Positions 16,844-26,681 of a stretch of DNA of 64,000 nt are shown in pieces (positions within the stretch are counted from its first letter, which is position 1; the number at the start of each line of letters is the position of its first letter). Source of the DNA: Clostridiales bacterium. GTDB lineage: Bacteria > Bacillota > Clostridia > Christensenellales > Aristaeellaceae. The notes beneath the pieces are model-generated. The model was not told where the DNA came from. It did no database searches and was given only the letters and a program-made list of their open reading frames with translations. A program made the translations under genes and the position numbers. Location: assembly GCA_015056365.1 (NCBI GenBank), contig SVGM01000003.1:124001-188000 (forward strand), in the 5' to 3' direction.

Positions 16844-18972
16844 TCCTCCTGCTCCTTTGCATCCTCTTTGACCGTTACTTTGCAGCGGCAGGTTTCGTTT
16901 GCGCACAGATGGATGCGCTCGCCGTGCTTTCCTCGCTTTTCCACCATGTAGCTGCCGCACTGGGGACAACGATCGACAATGGGCATCTCCCAGCTGACAA
17001 AGTCACATTCAGGGTACTTTTCACAGCCAAAGAACTTGCGGTTCTTTTTGCTCGTTTTCTCCATCAGACGCGCACCGCACTTGGGGCAAGGTGCTTGAAT
17101 AAAATGGACAATTGGTTTAGCGTTACGACACTCGGGGAAATTGGGACAAGCAAGGAACTTGCCAAAACGCCCCATCTTGTACACCATCATTGCGCCGCAT
17201 TTTTCACATTTCTCGTTGCTGACTTCGTCCTTTACCTGGATTTTCTCGATCTTGCTTTCTGCCACGGCGAGGGTTTTGGAAAAGTCCGGATAGAAATCTC
17301 TGAGGATCTGCTTCCACTCGGACTGACCTTCTTCAATGGTGTCCAGCTTCTCTTCCAGCTGTGCCGTAAATTCAACGTCCACGATGTCGGCGAAGTATTC
17401 TTTCATCATATCCGTGACCATGCAGCCAAGTTCCGTGGGATAGAGACGCTTCTTTTCACGGGTAACGTAGCCGCGGGATATAATCGTGGTAATCGTGGGG
17501 GCATAAGTGCTGGGGCGTCCGATGCCCTTTTCCTCCAGTGTACGTACCAGAGAGGCTTCTGTAAATCTCGCCGGGGGCTGTGTAAAGTGCTGAAGGGCGT
17601 CGACGGATGTAAAGGAGACAGGGTCGTTTTCCTTCAACACAGGAAGAATGCTTTCCTTGGGCTCCTGCTCGTCATCCGTGCTCTCGGTGTAAACGGCTCG
17701 ATAGCCGGCAAAATACATGTGCTCGCCATAATAACGCATGGTCAGGCGTTCAGCACAAATGTCTACACTCATGGTGCCAAAGGCGGCAGGTTTCATTTGG
17801 CTTGCCATGAAACGGCTATAGATCAGTTTGTAGAGGTTATATTGCTCTCTGGTCAGGTGCTCCTTAACGCTCTCGGGCGTATGCTCCATGTAGGTGGGGC
17901 GAATGGCTTCATGGGCATCCTGTGCGTTTTTGCGCCCCTTGTAGACATTGGGCGTGGCGGGAATATATTCCTGACCGAACTGCGCGGTAATGGTGGCACG
18001 CGCAGAGGCAACTGCTTCATCGGACACACGTACACTATCCGTACGGATGTAGGTAACCAAACCCACGGTTCCAGCCTTGCCAAGGTCAATACCTTCATAA
18101 AGCTGCTGCACAACCTGCATCGTCTTAGCGGTAGAGAAATTCAGTTTCCGGCTGGCTTCCTGCTGCAGGCTCGAGGTGGTGAAAGGAGGCTGTGGCTTTT
18201 TGAGCTTATCGCCGGTTTTGATGCTTTGAATGGTAAAGTTAGAGGCAAGGATACGTTTCTTGGCAGCCTTTGCATCCTTCTCGTTCGTAATGGCAGCTTT
18301 CTTTCCATCAATGCTGACGAGCTTTGCTTCGCAGTTGATTTTCCTTCCCTTGAGGGTAGGGGCAGAGAAAACAGCCGTAACATCCCAGTATTCCTCAGGA
18401 ATAAATGCTTCAATCTCGCGTTCACGCTCGACCACCAATCTGGTGGCTACGCTTTGCACGCGTCCTGCAGAGAGACCCTTTTTGACTTTTGCCCACAGCA
18501 GCGGGCTGATTTTATAACCTACCAACCGGTCCAGGGCGCGTCGGGCCTGCTGCGCGTCTACCCGGTCCATATCGATCGCCCGGGGATGATCAATGGCTTC
18601 CTTGACGGCCTTCTTGGTGATTTCATTGAATTCAATACGGCACGCCTTGGTAGGATCGATCTCCAGAAGGTTGGCAAGATGCCAGGAAATAGCTTCTCCT
18701 TCGCGGTCAGGGTCTGTTGCCAGATAGATACGGGAAGCAGCCTTTGCTTCCTTACGGATCTTGGCCAGAATTTTGCCACGACCACGAATGGTAATATATT
18801 TGGGGTCGAAATCATTCTCTGTGTCAATACCCAGCTGAGACTTGGGAAGGTCGCGCACATGTCCCTGAGATGCTTCTACACGATACCCCTTTCCAAGGAA
18901 TTTCTCTATGGTTTTAGCCTTTGCGGGAGATTCGACGATAACAAGTTTGGGCGTTTGCGTTGCAGCTGCCAT
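16840..18972 (-). CDS. topA: DNA topoisomerase I
   Basis: Type IA topoisomerase that relaxes negative supercoils. The 710-residue protein opens with the TOPRIM strand KLVIVESPAKAKTIEKFLG and has DPDREGEAISWHL (acidic triad). The active-site Tyr lies in GLVTYIRTDSVRVS, and the GRPSTYAPTI segment follows. Three C-terminal zinc-ribbon units carry paired cysteines: CEKCGAMM, CPKCGARL and CPQCGSYM, with their partner pairs. GGAGGA precedes the ATG. Gene order dprA-topA-trmFO is as in Bacillus. Confidence 0.97.
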   Translation of the reverse strand: MAAATQTPKLVIVESPAKAKTIEKFLGKGYRVEASQGHVRDLPKSQLGIDTENDFDPKYITIRGRGKILAKIRKEAKAASRIYLATDPDREGEAISWHLANLLEIDPTKACRIEFNEITKKAVKEAIDHPRAIDMDRVDAQQARRALDRLVGYKISPLLWAKVKKGLSAGRVQSVATRLVVEREREIEAFIPEEYWDVTAVFSAPTLKGRKINCEAKLVSIDGKKAAITNEKDAKAAKKRILASNFTIQSIKTGDKLKKPQPPFTTSSLQQEASRKLNFSTAKTMQVVQQLYEGIDLGKAGTVGLVTYIRTDSVRVSDEAVASARATITAQFGQEYIPATPNVYKGRKNAQDAHEAIRPTYMEHTPESVKEHLTREQYNLYKLIYSRFMASQMKPAAFGTMSVDICAERLTMRYYGEHMYFAGYRAVYTESTDDEQEPKESILPVLKENDPVSFTSVDALQHFTQPPARFTEASLVRTLEEKGIGRPSTYAPTITTIISRGYVTREKKRLYPTELGCMVTDMMKEYFADIVDVEFTAQLEEKLDTIEEGQSEWKQILRDFYPDFSKTLAVAESKIEKIQVKDEVSNEKCEKCGAMMVYKMGRFGKFLACPNFPECRNAKPIVHFIQAPCPKCGARLMEKTSKKNRKFFGCEKYPECDFVSWEMPIVDRCPQCGSYMVEKRGKHGERIHLCANETCRCKVTVKEDAKEQEE

Positions 18973-18997
18973 AACCAGTCCTCCTGTCAGGATTTGT

Positions 18998-20089
18998 TTA
19001 TAAGTTTACGACGAAGCGATTACCGGCTTCGCGTCGGATAAGCCCCATGATCTCCATCAGCCCCGTTTCACTGATCAGCAGTTCTGTGTTAAGACCGGAA
19101 CGTACAGAAAGGTCATCAATGCTCATTGGTTCAATACGCAGAAGTTCAGCAATCTGCTTTTGTACGGGTGATAAGGCGTTGGCCGTCATGCTTTGCGAAG
19201 CAGCTTGCTGCTTCCTAGGGACAATAGCCAGATCCTCAAGAATATCAGCGGCGCCAGTGATCAGCCGTGCACCTTCACGCATAATGGCCAGCGGGCCTTC
19301 CGCTCCAAGGTAACCGGTCTGACCCGGAACTGCGAAAACCTCCCGGCCTTGATCCAGCGCCGATGAAACCGTATGCATTCCCCCGCTTTTGATACGACCT
19401 TCAACAAACACTGTGGCTACGCACAAGCCGGAAATGATGCGGTTGCGATACGGGAAGTGGTAGGTTGTTGGGGTAGCATCCAGAGGGAATTCGCTGAGAA
19501 TCAGCCCTTTTCCACCTGCGATCTTTCGCATAGTGGGCGCGTGCTCTGATGGATAGGGAACATTGATGCCACTGCCAAGTATACCCACGGTTGTACCATC
19601 TGCATCCAGTACCCCCTGATGGGCAGCAATATCGATGCCGCGGGCAAGACCGCTGACAACGCACACGCCCGCCTGCGCAAGGTCACGACCAAGCACACGG
19701 GCCATATGACGGCCATATTCGCTGGGCGTCCGGGTGCCAACAACTGCAATACAAGGCATCTGCAGGCAGGAAAGATTGCCTGAATAATAAAGCAGATAAG
19801 GTGGATCCTGAATTTCGTTTAAGAGCAATGGATAGCGATCGTCGCTTTGAAACAGCAGATGAACGTGAGATTTTTCGAGACGCTCAACCAAACGATCGAT
19901 CGCCTCCGGATTGTGGTACTCGTCCAAAATGGCTTTGTTTTTATGAGCACTGGTGATAGAAATTTCGCCATACCTTCTCCAAATCTCTTCAGCGCTGCCA
20001 TAGCGCGCCGTTAACGAAGCCACACGCTTTGCTGGGATCTCTGCGGTTGATAACCAAAGCAGGCATCGCTGTTCAAAGCTTAATTCCAT
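18998..20089 (-). CDS. dprA: DNA-processing protein DprA (Smf)
   Basis: Binds incoming single-stranded DNA during natural transformation and loads RecA. The 363-residue protein has the Rossmann-like DprA core: VVGTRTPSEYGRHMARVLGRDLAQAG, SGLARGIDIAAHQGVL, LGSGINVPYPSEH, SEFPLDATPTTYHFPYRNRIISGL and AVPGQ. An N-terminal SAM-like domain and a C-terminal winged-helix domain (LLRIEPMSIDDLSVRSGL) flank it. The ATG at 20089 has GGGAG upstream; the open frame reaches 72 bp further without a better start. yifB/comM is directly upstream in the same direction, a competence-linked pairing. Confidence 0.95.
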   Translation of the reverse strand: MELSFEQRCLLWLSTAEIPAKRVASLTARYGSAEEIWRRYGEISITSAHKNKAILDEYHNPEAIDRLVERLEKSHVHLLFQSDDRYPLLLNEIQDPPYLLYYSGNLSCLQMPCIAVVGTRTPSEYGRHMARVLGRDLAQAGVCVVSGLARGIDIAAHQGVLDADGTTVGILGSGINVPYPSEHAPTMRKIAGGKGLILSEFPLDATPTTYHFPYRNRIISGLCVATVFVEGRIKSGGMHTVSSALDQGREVFAVPGQTGYLGAEGPLAIMREGARLITGAADILEDLAIVPRKQQAASQSMTANALSPVQKQIAELLRIEPMSIDDLSVRSGLNTELLISETGLMEIMGLIRREAGNRFVVNL

Positions 20090-20280
20090 CAGTACACTCC
20101 CATCGTTTGGAATGCAGACAAAACAAATTCCGGTAAAATCGTCAAAACATAAATAAATCAATGCTTTGACGATTGTTTTCGCAAATCAAGTTCCTTAAGA
20201 AAAACAGAACTTTTTGCCTGATTATCTTATCACAGAATATACCACTTGACAATGGTTAGAAAATGCTGAAAAAACAACGT

Positions 20281-21813
20281 TTATTTCCAATATTGTCCCT
20301 GAACGTTGCGAAATTGAATGGCTCTGGCAACGTGCTCACGACGAACAACATCGCTCCCTGCCAAATCGGCAATGGTGAGAGCTACTTTTCGGATTCTTGC
20401 ATAAGAACGCATGCTCAGTCCAAAGCGATGAACAGCCTGCAAAAGTAGTTCTTTGGCGGAGGGATCCATCAGGCAGTATCTGTCCAACGTCTGCTGGTCA
20501 AGCTGTGCGTTGCAGTAGATATGACTACCTTGATAGCGGTTCAATTGCCTCTCCCTTGCTGCAATCACACGCTGACGGACAGTTGTACTATCCTCCTGAG
20601 GTAAACTGGTTTCGATTTCTTCAACAGTGACAGCGTCCATCTCGACCTGCATATCGATACGATCCAGCAAAGGACCGCTGATTCTTGCTAAATAGCGCTT
20701 GATCTCACCCGAAGTACAGGTGCAGTTCTTTCGCTTGCTGCCAAAATTGCCGCAAGGACAGGGATTCATGCCAGCAATGAGCATACAACGGCTCATATAG
20801 CGGTTTTGCCCATTGACCCGCGTGACATTCACAGCGCCATCTTCTAATGGCTGTCTGAGGGCTTCAAGCGTCATTCTCTGAAACTCGGGCAGCTCATCCA
20901 GAAAGAGCACGCCGTTGTGGGCGAGAGAGACTTCACCCGGTTTGGCTTTTGCACCGCCGCCAATCATCGCTGGGACAGATACATTATGATGAGGGGCCCT
21001 GAAAGGCCGCTGCGTGAGCAATGAGCTGTCTACGGCAAGCTCGCCGGAGGCGGAATGAATGAGTGTTGTTTCCAGTGACTCCTCATAGGTCAGCGGCGGC
21101 AGAATACCGGGTAGACATCTGGCCAGCATGGTCTTGCCGCTGCCGGGAACGCCGATCATCAGCAGATTGTGTCCGCCTGCTGCTGCCACCTCCAACGCAG
21201 AGCGTGCCAGCGATTGGCCTTTTACATCTTTCAGGTCAGATGAGAGGTTCGCAGCATGCATCAGCTGATTATAGCCAATGACTGGCTGGGCGGTCAATGT
21301 AGATTGTCCGGAGAGATGTTCGCATACCTGAGCCAGCGTTTCGGCAGGGATGACGTCAATGCCTTCGATACAGGCGACCTCTTTTGCATTTACTCCAGGC
21401 AGGATCAGCTGTTTTACCCCATTCTCAACCGCAGTAATCGCCATGGCCAGCGCACCACGCACAGGCATCAACCGGCCCTGAAGGGACAATTCCCCCAGCA
21501 GCATGGTACTTTCTAACCCCTGAAGCTGTACGCTGCCCTTGGCGGCGATCAACGCGACGGCAACAGCTAACTCATAGCTGGTACCTTCTTTGCGTACGTC
21601 AGCCGGAGCAAGATTGACTGTCACCTTGCCGAAGGGAAATTCAAGTCCGCTGTTCAGCAGCGCAGCACGGACACGGTCTCTGCTTTCTTTTACCGCAGCA
21701 CTGGGAAGGCCGACAATATCAAAGCCCATCATGCCGTTGCTGATGTATGCTTCTACTTCGACCAGAAACCCATTTACGCCTTCCAAACCGCAGGTAATGC
21801 TCTTGGCCAGCAT
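20281..21813 (-). CDS. comM: YifB/ComM-family Mg-chelatase-like AAA+ ATPase
   Basis: The 510-residue protein matches the ComM/YifB family, which in transforming bacteria acts as a branch-migration helicase during recombination of incoming DNA. It has an N-terminal Lon-like fold (MGFDIVGLPSAAVKESRDRVRAAL). The AAA+ domain carries Walker A GVPGSGKTMLAR (about 218-229) and Walker B LFLDELPEF. The Cys-rich insert NPCPCGNFGSKRKNCTC and the C-terminal RSYARIRKVALTIADL are also typical. GAGGTGAG precedes the ATG. The 191 bp between it and dprA hold no visible gene, terminator or clear promoter. Confidence 0.95.
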   Translation of the reverse strand: MLAKSITCGLEGVNGFLVEVEAYISNGMMGFDIVGLPSAAVKESRDRVRAALLNSGLEFPFGKVTVNLAPADVRKEGTSYELAVAVALIAAKGSVQLQGLESTMLLGELSLQGRLMPVRGALAMAITAVENGVKQLILPGVNAKEVACIEGIDVIPAETLAQVCEHLSGQSTLTAQPVIGYNQLMHAANLSSDLKDVKGQSLARSALEVAAAGGHNLLMIGVPGSGKTMLARCLPGILPPLTYEESLETTLIHSASGELAVDSSLLTQRPFRAPHHNVSVPAMIGGGAKAKPGEVSLAHNGVLFLDELPEFQRMTLEALRQPLEDGAVNVTRVNGQNRYMSRCMLIAGMNPCPCGNFGSKRKNCTCTSGEIKRYLARISGPLLDRIDMQVEMDAVTVEEIETSLPQEDSTTVRQRVIAARERQLNRYQGSHIYCNAQLDQQTLDRYCLMDPSAKELLLQAVHRFGLSMRSYARIRKVALTIADLAGSDVVRREHVARAIQFRNVQGQYWK

Positions 21814-21825
21814 GGTCTCACCTCA

Positions 21826-24800
21826 TTAGTAGTACAGTCTGGGGAACCATTTCATTGCATCCAGCCATGAAGTAGGCGTAAGCAAACCAGATGCATACGG
21901 GAAGAACATCACAAAGAACACCAGAGCGCCAATCAGGTAGACAGCCATCATCAGACGCATCAGCTTCTGCCGCTTAGGCGCAAGCAGACCAAAGACCCAT
22001 GCGGTTGCCATAATGATGAAGGGTACGCTGGCGAAATAGTGATAGATGTACATGCTTCGCGGAACCAGTACCCAGGGCAGATACTGCGACAGGAATGCTA
22101 TTACAAGGGTATAGACGGCCAGATTGCCGTCTCCTTGGCGAAGTGACAGCTTGCGATCCTTAAGCTGCAGATGCCGGGCAAACAAAGCGATCAATACTGC
22201 GGCCATGCAAATAGCACCAATGTAGAACACCCAGGGATTACCCATGCACATAATGGTAGATGCATAGCCCGCAGGCTCGAAATTATCCTGTGCAAACCAC
22301 ATGGGTTTGAGGATGAACGGCCACTGCCACCAAGGGGACTGGAAGGGGTGATCCATGCCAAGTCCTGGGGTACTGTGGTAATCCAGCATACCTACCTGTG
22401 CATCGATCACACGCTGAATGGTCACTCTTCCGCCGGGAGCAAGGTATGGAATGTAGCTCAGATAGTACACAACGCAAGGAACGAGGATGAAGAACAACAC
22501 GCAGAAACCGCAGGTGATGAAGATGCGGTTCAGCGCATGATCCTGGGCACCAAGAACACGTTTCCTTGCCTGTTCATCCATGGTGTCAGAAGCTTCATCG
22601 ACAGGGTAGTTGAAAGCGATATTGCCAACTCGATACTGACGATAAACAGTTGTAAAGAACAGAATCGCCAGACCAGCCGCAGAGTAAATACCGATCCACT
22701 TACTGGCGATGGAAAAGCCCATCATCAGACCAGAAAGAGCCAGAGGAATCAAACTCTTCCAGAAGGCCTTTGTAAAAAGCACAGGCTGTTCATCTTCCCC
22801 AACGGCAAAGACGTCGGTTTGCATATAGCGTACCATAAACCAGTAGCTGAGCAGGATGAAAAACACCGGGAATGAGTCAATGGTTGCAATGCGTGTCTGG
22901 GTAAAGTGCATCAGGTCCAGCGCAAAAGCACACATGCTGAATGCAGCCAGGTCACGGCGTCTAAAAAGTTGACGAGCCAACAGATAAATGGCAGGCAGCA
23001 TCAAAGCGCCAATCAGTGCGCCGGCAAAGCGCCAGCCAAACGGCGTCATGCCAAAGAGCGCAACACCGACTGCGATGAGCAGCTTGCCCAGCGGCGGATG
23101 GGTCGTCTCGTAGGGGCGCTGACCGTGCAAATGCTCATATGCTGTTCTTGCATGGTAGATCTCGTCAAAATAGGTGCCGGTAAACCAGCCAGGTTCACCT
23201 ACACAGGTGTTTTGCTCATCGATCAAGTACTCAGGCAGGGTTTCGGCGTCCAGTATGGACGGATTGGCGCCTTGATGGTCCACAACCTGCATTGTCAGGT
23301 TGTGGCCTTCCTGATCACGCACAGCGATTTCAAACAGATTCAGTCCAGCACGTTCGGCGTTAAGGCGCAGATATTTGCCGCGCAGCCACAGAATACCATC
23401 AGGACGGTTGCCGGCATAGATCGGGCCATTTTCCCCCTGCTCTGATTGCAGCGCATAATTCCAGCGGTAGCAGAGCCCTTCGCGCATCTCGCAGGGGAAG
23501 TTGGCGGACCAGTTTTCGCCGTCTTCGCTAACAGAAATAGAGAAGCTGTAATTGCTGACGCCGGCATAATACAGAACGCTGACGTCGGTGCTCTCTTCCA
23601 GCTCGAAGGTAATGGTTTCAGACGCAGAAGAAGAGATCCAACCATGCTGCGGAGCAACAAAGCTACCCAGGTTGGTCAGGGTCAAAACAGTGTACAGAAC
23701 CGTTACCACACCCATGATCAGCCAATCCTTGCCCGTCAGATGGATACGGTGATCCCTGGGCTTAAAGAGCATGGTTTCATAGGATGAGGGAATGTGGTTC
23801 ACCGGTTGGTCGTCTGCATTTGCCTTGTTGGCAGATGCGCTGGCCGTATCGTGTACACCGGAGAACAAACGTCCTTCAAGCACAGAAATGCTTGAATTCT
23901 CGCGCAAGCCAGTATAGCCGATCCAAAGGGCATAGGCAAGCAGACACATATTAGCAATGCACAGCAATACGTTCAGCAATAGTGTGTCGTCATTCAGGTG
24001 ACCCATCGTTGAGCCAAAGAGTATGGAATTGTCCAAAACGATCGCTGTGTTGATGAACGTCGTAGCAGACAGGCCAGCCATCAGCAGGAGCACCCTGCTA
24101 TCGCGACCCCGCAGATAGGCCAGCAGCAATAGCGGCAACGCAGCAAAGAGATAACGCTCATGGATTTTGACGCCCACCATATAGACAAGGATCAAGGCAA
24201 AGGCAAGGTAAAACGGAAGATGCCCGGCTTTCTGATCGTTGAGCATCATCAAGATAGCCGCTGTAAAGCCGAATATCATCATGGTATAGCCATAGATGGA
24301 ATAATCCACCCAGCCCGTGGCAAAGGATAGTCCAGTAAAAAGCAACTGCAAAACTGCCAGGACTGCCGTAAGCTGCCCCAAACGGCCATTCTGACTGGTC
24401 AAAAGCGATGCTTCTTCTTTTCGTGTCTTAATGAGGAGATACGCGCTCAGCCCGGCAGCAGTCAGACAGGTTAGCAGCGGAAGCGTAGGCGTTACAGAGG
24501 AGATCAACGGTCGCCAGTTCGCAGCAAAAAGATAATAGAGGTTTGCTGTGTTCAGCGTTGCGTACGAGTAAGAAGACAGTGTCTTCTGATACAGCTCAAT
24601 CAACCAGCCTATAGGCTTTTCTTGATGGATCGAGAAAGGAACAATCACGATTGCCGCAGCGGTAACGCCGATTCCAAGCCCTCCAAGGAGTGCCTTCCAT
24701 TGTTCTTTGAGGGATCGCCCCTGTTTGCCAAACAGGCAAAGCAGCAGCCAGATGCCGGCAACGGGTGCGAAAAGCAATGCCTGCGGCTTGATCAGGATTG

Positions 24801-26046
24801 AAAGAATATAGAGCGGAAGTGCGGCAAGCCAGCGCTGTTCAATAGCGTAGACAGCGCACAAAATCAGCATCATCGCCAGCACGCTATCCACCTGTCCCCA
24901 TGCTGCGCCATTGACGAGAACAGCAGGATTGAGCAGATACAACGAGCCGACAAAAGCGGCTTTCTTATCACCGATTGTTTTTTTGCCATAGAAGAAAAGG
25001 AGAAACGCAATGATAAGATCGCAAAGGATGGGGACGCACTTGACCAAGAGCAAAGAAAGACCTGTATTGCCTGCAGCCATTGCGCCTCTAAGCATCAGCC
25101 CCACAGGCCACAGCAGCAGCATATATCCAGGGGGATAATCGCAGAAGTAGTCCGGCGAATAAAAACCAGCCGGGCCACGTTCTGCCATACGCAGACTCCA
25201 TGCCTGGAAGCAGCCAATATCGACCTGATAGCCGCTGACAGAAACAGCAAGTATGATCCGTACCATTACCCCAACGGCTATCAGGATCATAAAAAGAATC
25301 GTATGGTCCATGTTCTTCAGGAAATCTAGTTTCTTCAGGTAATAGGGAAGCCAGAGGATAGCCGTAACAAACAGTAAGCCAATACCAAGAAACGCAATTG
25401 AATTCCAGATGTGCTTCGTTTCATCGCTTGTTGGGGCTTTTTCCACAGCAGCCGCTCGGTCTGTATACCATGCAGAAGCTGAAATACCATCAGGCAAAAC
25501 ATTGACCTTTTCAAGGGAAATATCATCGAAATAGGCTTTTCCGGTGCTCTCGGAGCCATAGCCGCCTACGCGTACGCCAATGGTTACGCTTTTTTGTTTG
25601 GCACCGGTTTTACCATACCACTCGATATATTGCCATTCACCGTTGGTATCAAAGACACGCTCAGAAAAGGCATATACATCTTCAATGGCCAGATTGGCTC
25701 CATTACCTTCTGGATCCATGTGGTCCACAAGCACATAGCCGGACAGTTTATACGTACTTGACGGCTGTACGGAAACCGAGCAGATATATCTGGCATCATT
25801 GGGACTGGCGTTTTCAACCATAACGCTGTAACTGCCGCTGTGCGCATAATCCGAAGAAATGGACAGCCGCGAATAGCCAATCTCGTCGTAATATGCATTT
25901 TCGTACCAATCGACAGGCGAACCGGTTCCATCCAATTGTTCAAAACTGCCATTGGATAGCAAATTGTTTTCAGCAAAGGCACAGGATGATACGAGCGCAA
26001 GAAGCAGCACACCGATCAGCCCAAATACCGTCAGCCGGTTTTTCAT
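21826..26046 (-). CDS. Giant membrane glycosyltransferase: CBM + GT-C + discoidin-like + PMT (GT39) fusion
   Basis: A 1406-residue membrane protein with four parts. After a signal peptide (1-25), residues about 27-186 form a carbohydrate-binding-module-like beta domain (LLSNGSFEQLDGTGSPVDWY ... AYFDDISLEKV). Residues about 215-745 are a multi-spanning GT-C glycosyltransferase with DIGCFQAWS near 277 and a YPPGYMLLLWPVG loop. Residues about 810-930 look like a second extracellular beta-sandwich (FSISVSEDGENWS). Residues about 930-1406 are a dolichyl-phosphate-mannose mannosyltransferase-like (GT39) half with DEIYHARTAYEH near 960 and THPPLGK. Each GT-C half would use a polyprenyl-phosphate sugar and add it outside the membrane. 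It overlaps rnhB by 4 bp (ATGA). Acceptor and sugar are unknown. Confidence 0.85.
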   Translation of the reverse strand: MKNRLTVFGLIGVLLLALVSSCAFAENNLLSNGSFEQLDGTGSPVDWYENAYYDEIGYSRLSISSDYAHSGSYSVMVENASPNDARYICSVSVQPSSTYKLSGYVLVDHMDPEGNGANLAIEDVYAFSERVFDTNGEWQYIEWYGKTGAKQKSVTIGVRVGGYGSESTGKAYFDDISLEKVNVLPDGISASAWYTDRAAAVEKAPTSDETKHIWNSIAFLGIGLLFVTAILWLPYYLKKLDFLKNMDHTILFMILIAVGVMVRIILAVSVSGYQVDIGCFQAWSLRMAERGPAGFYSPDYFCDYPPGYMLLLWPVGLMLRGAMAAGNTGLSLLLVKCVPILCDLIIAFLLFFYGKKTIGDKKAAFVGSLYLLNPAVLVNGAAWGQVDSVLAMMLILCAVYAIEQRWLAALPLYILSILIKPQALLFAPVAGIWLLLCLFGKQGRSLKEQWKALLGGLGIGVTAAAIVIVPFSIHQEKPIGWLIELYQKTLSSYSYATLNTANLYYLFAANWRPLISSVTPTLPLLTCLTAAGLSAYLLIKTRKEEASLLTSQNGRLGQLTAVLAVLQLLFTGLSFATGWVDYSIYGYTMMIFGFTAAILMMLNDQKAGHLPFYLAFALILVYMVGVKIHERYLFAALPLLLLAYLRGRDSRVLLLMAGLSATTFINTAIVLDNSILFGSTMGHLNDDTLLLNVLLCIANMCLLAYALWIGYTGLRENSSISVLEGRLFSGVHDTASASANKANADDQPVNHIPSSYETMLFKPRDHRIHLTGKDWLIMGVVTVLYTVLTLTNLGSFVAPQHGWISSSASETITFELEESTDVSVLYYAGVSNYSFSISVSEDGENWSANFPCEMREGLCYRWNYALQSEQGENGPIYAGNRPDGILWLRGKYLRLNAERAGLNLFEIAVRDQEGHNLTMQVVDHQGANPSILDAETLPEYLIDEQNTCVGEPGWFTGTYFDEIYHARTAYEHLHGQRPYETTHPPLGKLLIAVGVALFGMTPFGWRFAGALIGALMLPAIYLLARQLFRRRDLAAFSMCAFALDLMHFTQTRIATIDSFPVFFILLSYWFMVRYMQTDVFAVGEDEQPVLFTKAFWKSLIPLALSGLMMGFSIASKWIGIYSAAGLAILFFTTVYRQYRVGNIAFNYPVDEASDTMDEQARKRVLGAQDHALNRIFITCGFCVLFFILVPCVVYYLSYIPYLAPGGRVTIQRVIDAQVGMLDYHSTPGLGMDHPFQSPWWQWPFILKPMWFAQDNFEPAGYASTIMCMGNPWVFYIGAICMAAVLIALFARHLQLKDRKLSLRQGDGNLAVYTLVIAFLSQYLPWVLVPRSMYIYHYFASVPFIIMATAWVFGLLAPKRQKLMRLMMAVYLIGALVFFVMFFPYASGLLTPTSWLDAMKWFPRLYY

Positions 26047-26681
26047 GCCTTATCCTCCCCAATTAGCTTGCCAATAAAGCTTTTGCGATGGTACGGAGTT
26101 GGTCCGTAAGTGCGAAGCGCAGCAATATGTTCGGCGGTGCCATAGCCCATGTTGCGCTCAAATCCGTATTCCGGATACAGCTTGGCCATCCTGCACATTT
26201 CTTGGTCGCGGGTCACTTTGGCAACAATGCTGGCAGCAGCTACATTGTAACTGGTGCTGTCGCCGCGTATGATGGCAGTCGTGGGAAACGGCAAGTGCAG
26301 ATCCCGAACAGCGTCAACGATACAAAGTGTTGCAGGGGCGTTCATGGCGGCTCTTTCCATAGCCAGCTTTGTTGCATTGAGGATGTTCATGCTGTCGATC
26401 TCTTCGGGCGATGCTTCCCCTATACCGACGTATATAGCGGACGCAAGAATTTGCTCATACACTTCTTCCCGTCTTGCCGCGCTAAGTTTTTTACTGTCGT
26501 CGATCCACGGAAAAAGCGGTTCGGCGGGCATGATTACGCAGGCGGTGACCACATTGCCGCAAAGCGGGCCACGGCCCACCTCGTCCATGCCAGCAAGGGA
26601 TACGCCAAAAGCTTCATATTTCTGATCATAAGCTACCATATCCAGATGGTGCTGCAGTCTTTTTGCAGAGGGTTTAGTCAT
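26043..26681 (-). CDS. rnhB: Ribonuclease HII
   Basis: Cleaves RNA in RNA-DNA hybrids and at single ribonucleotides in DNA. The 212-residue protein has the type 2 signature AGMDEVGRGPLCG carrying the first Asp and Glu, DDSKKLS, CIVDAVRDLHLP, and SIVAKVTRDQEM with the C-terminal YGFERNMGYGTAEHIAAL. The ATG at 26681 is chosen because AGGAG lies 9 bp upstream; another ATG 9 bp earlier abuts the ribosome site. It overlaps rbgA by 8 bp. The rbgA-rnhB pair is conserved in Firmicutes. Confidence 0.96.
   Translation of the reverse strand: MTKPSAKRLQHHLDMVAYDQKYEAFGVSLAGMDEVGRGPLCGNVVTACVIMPAEPLFPWIDDSKKLSAARREEVYEQILASAIYVGIGEASPEEIDSMNILNATKLAMERAAMNAPATLCIVDAVRDLHLPFPTTAIIRGDSTSYNVAAASIVAKVTRDQEMCRMAKLYPEYGFERNMGYGTAEHIAALRTYGPTPYHRKSFIGKLIGEDKA

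Noticed and set aside
16909-19041. A 710-codon plus-strand frame opposite topA
   Set aside because: Shadow of topA. The translated product has no domain features, and there is no ribosome site.
20090-20280. Small gene or RNA between dprA and yifB
   Set aside because: The 191-bp AT-rich gap has no ribosome site with an open frame, no strong hairpin and no convincing promoter.
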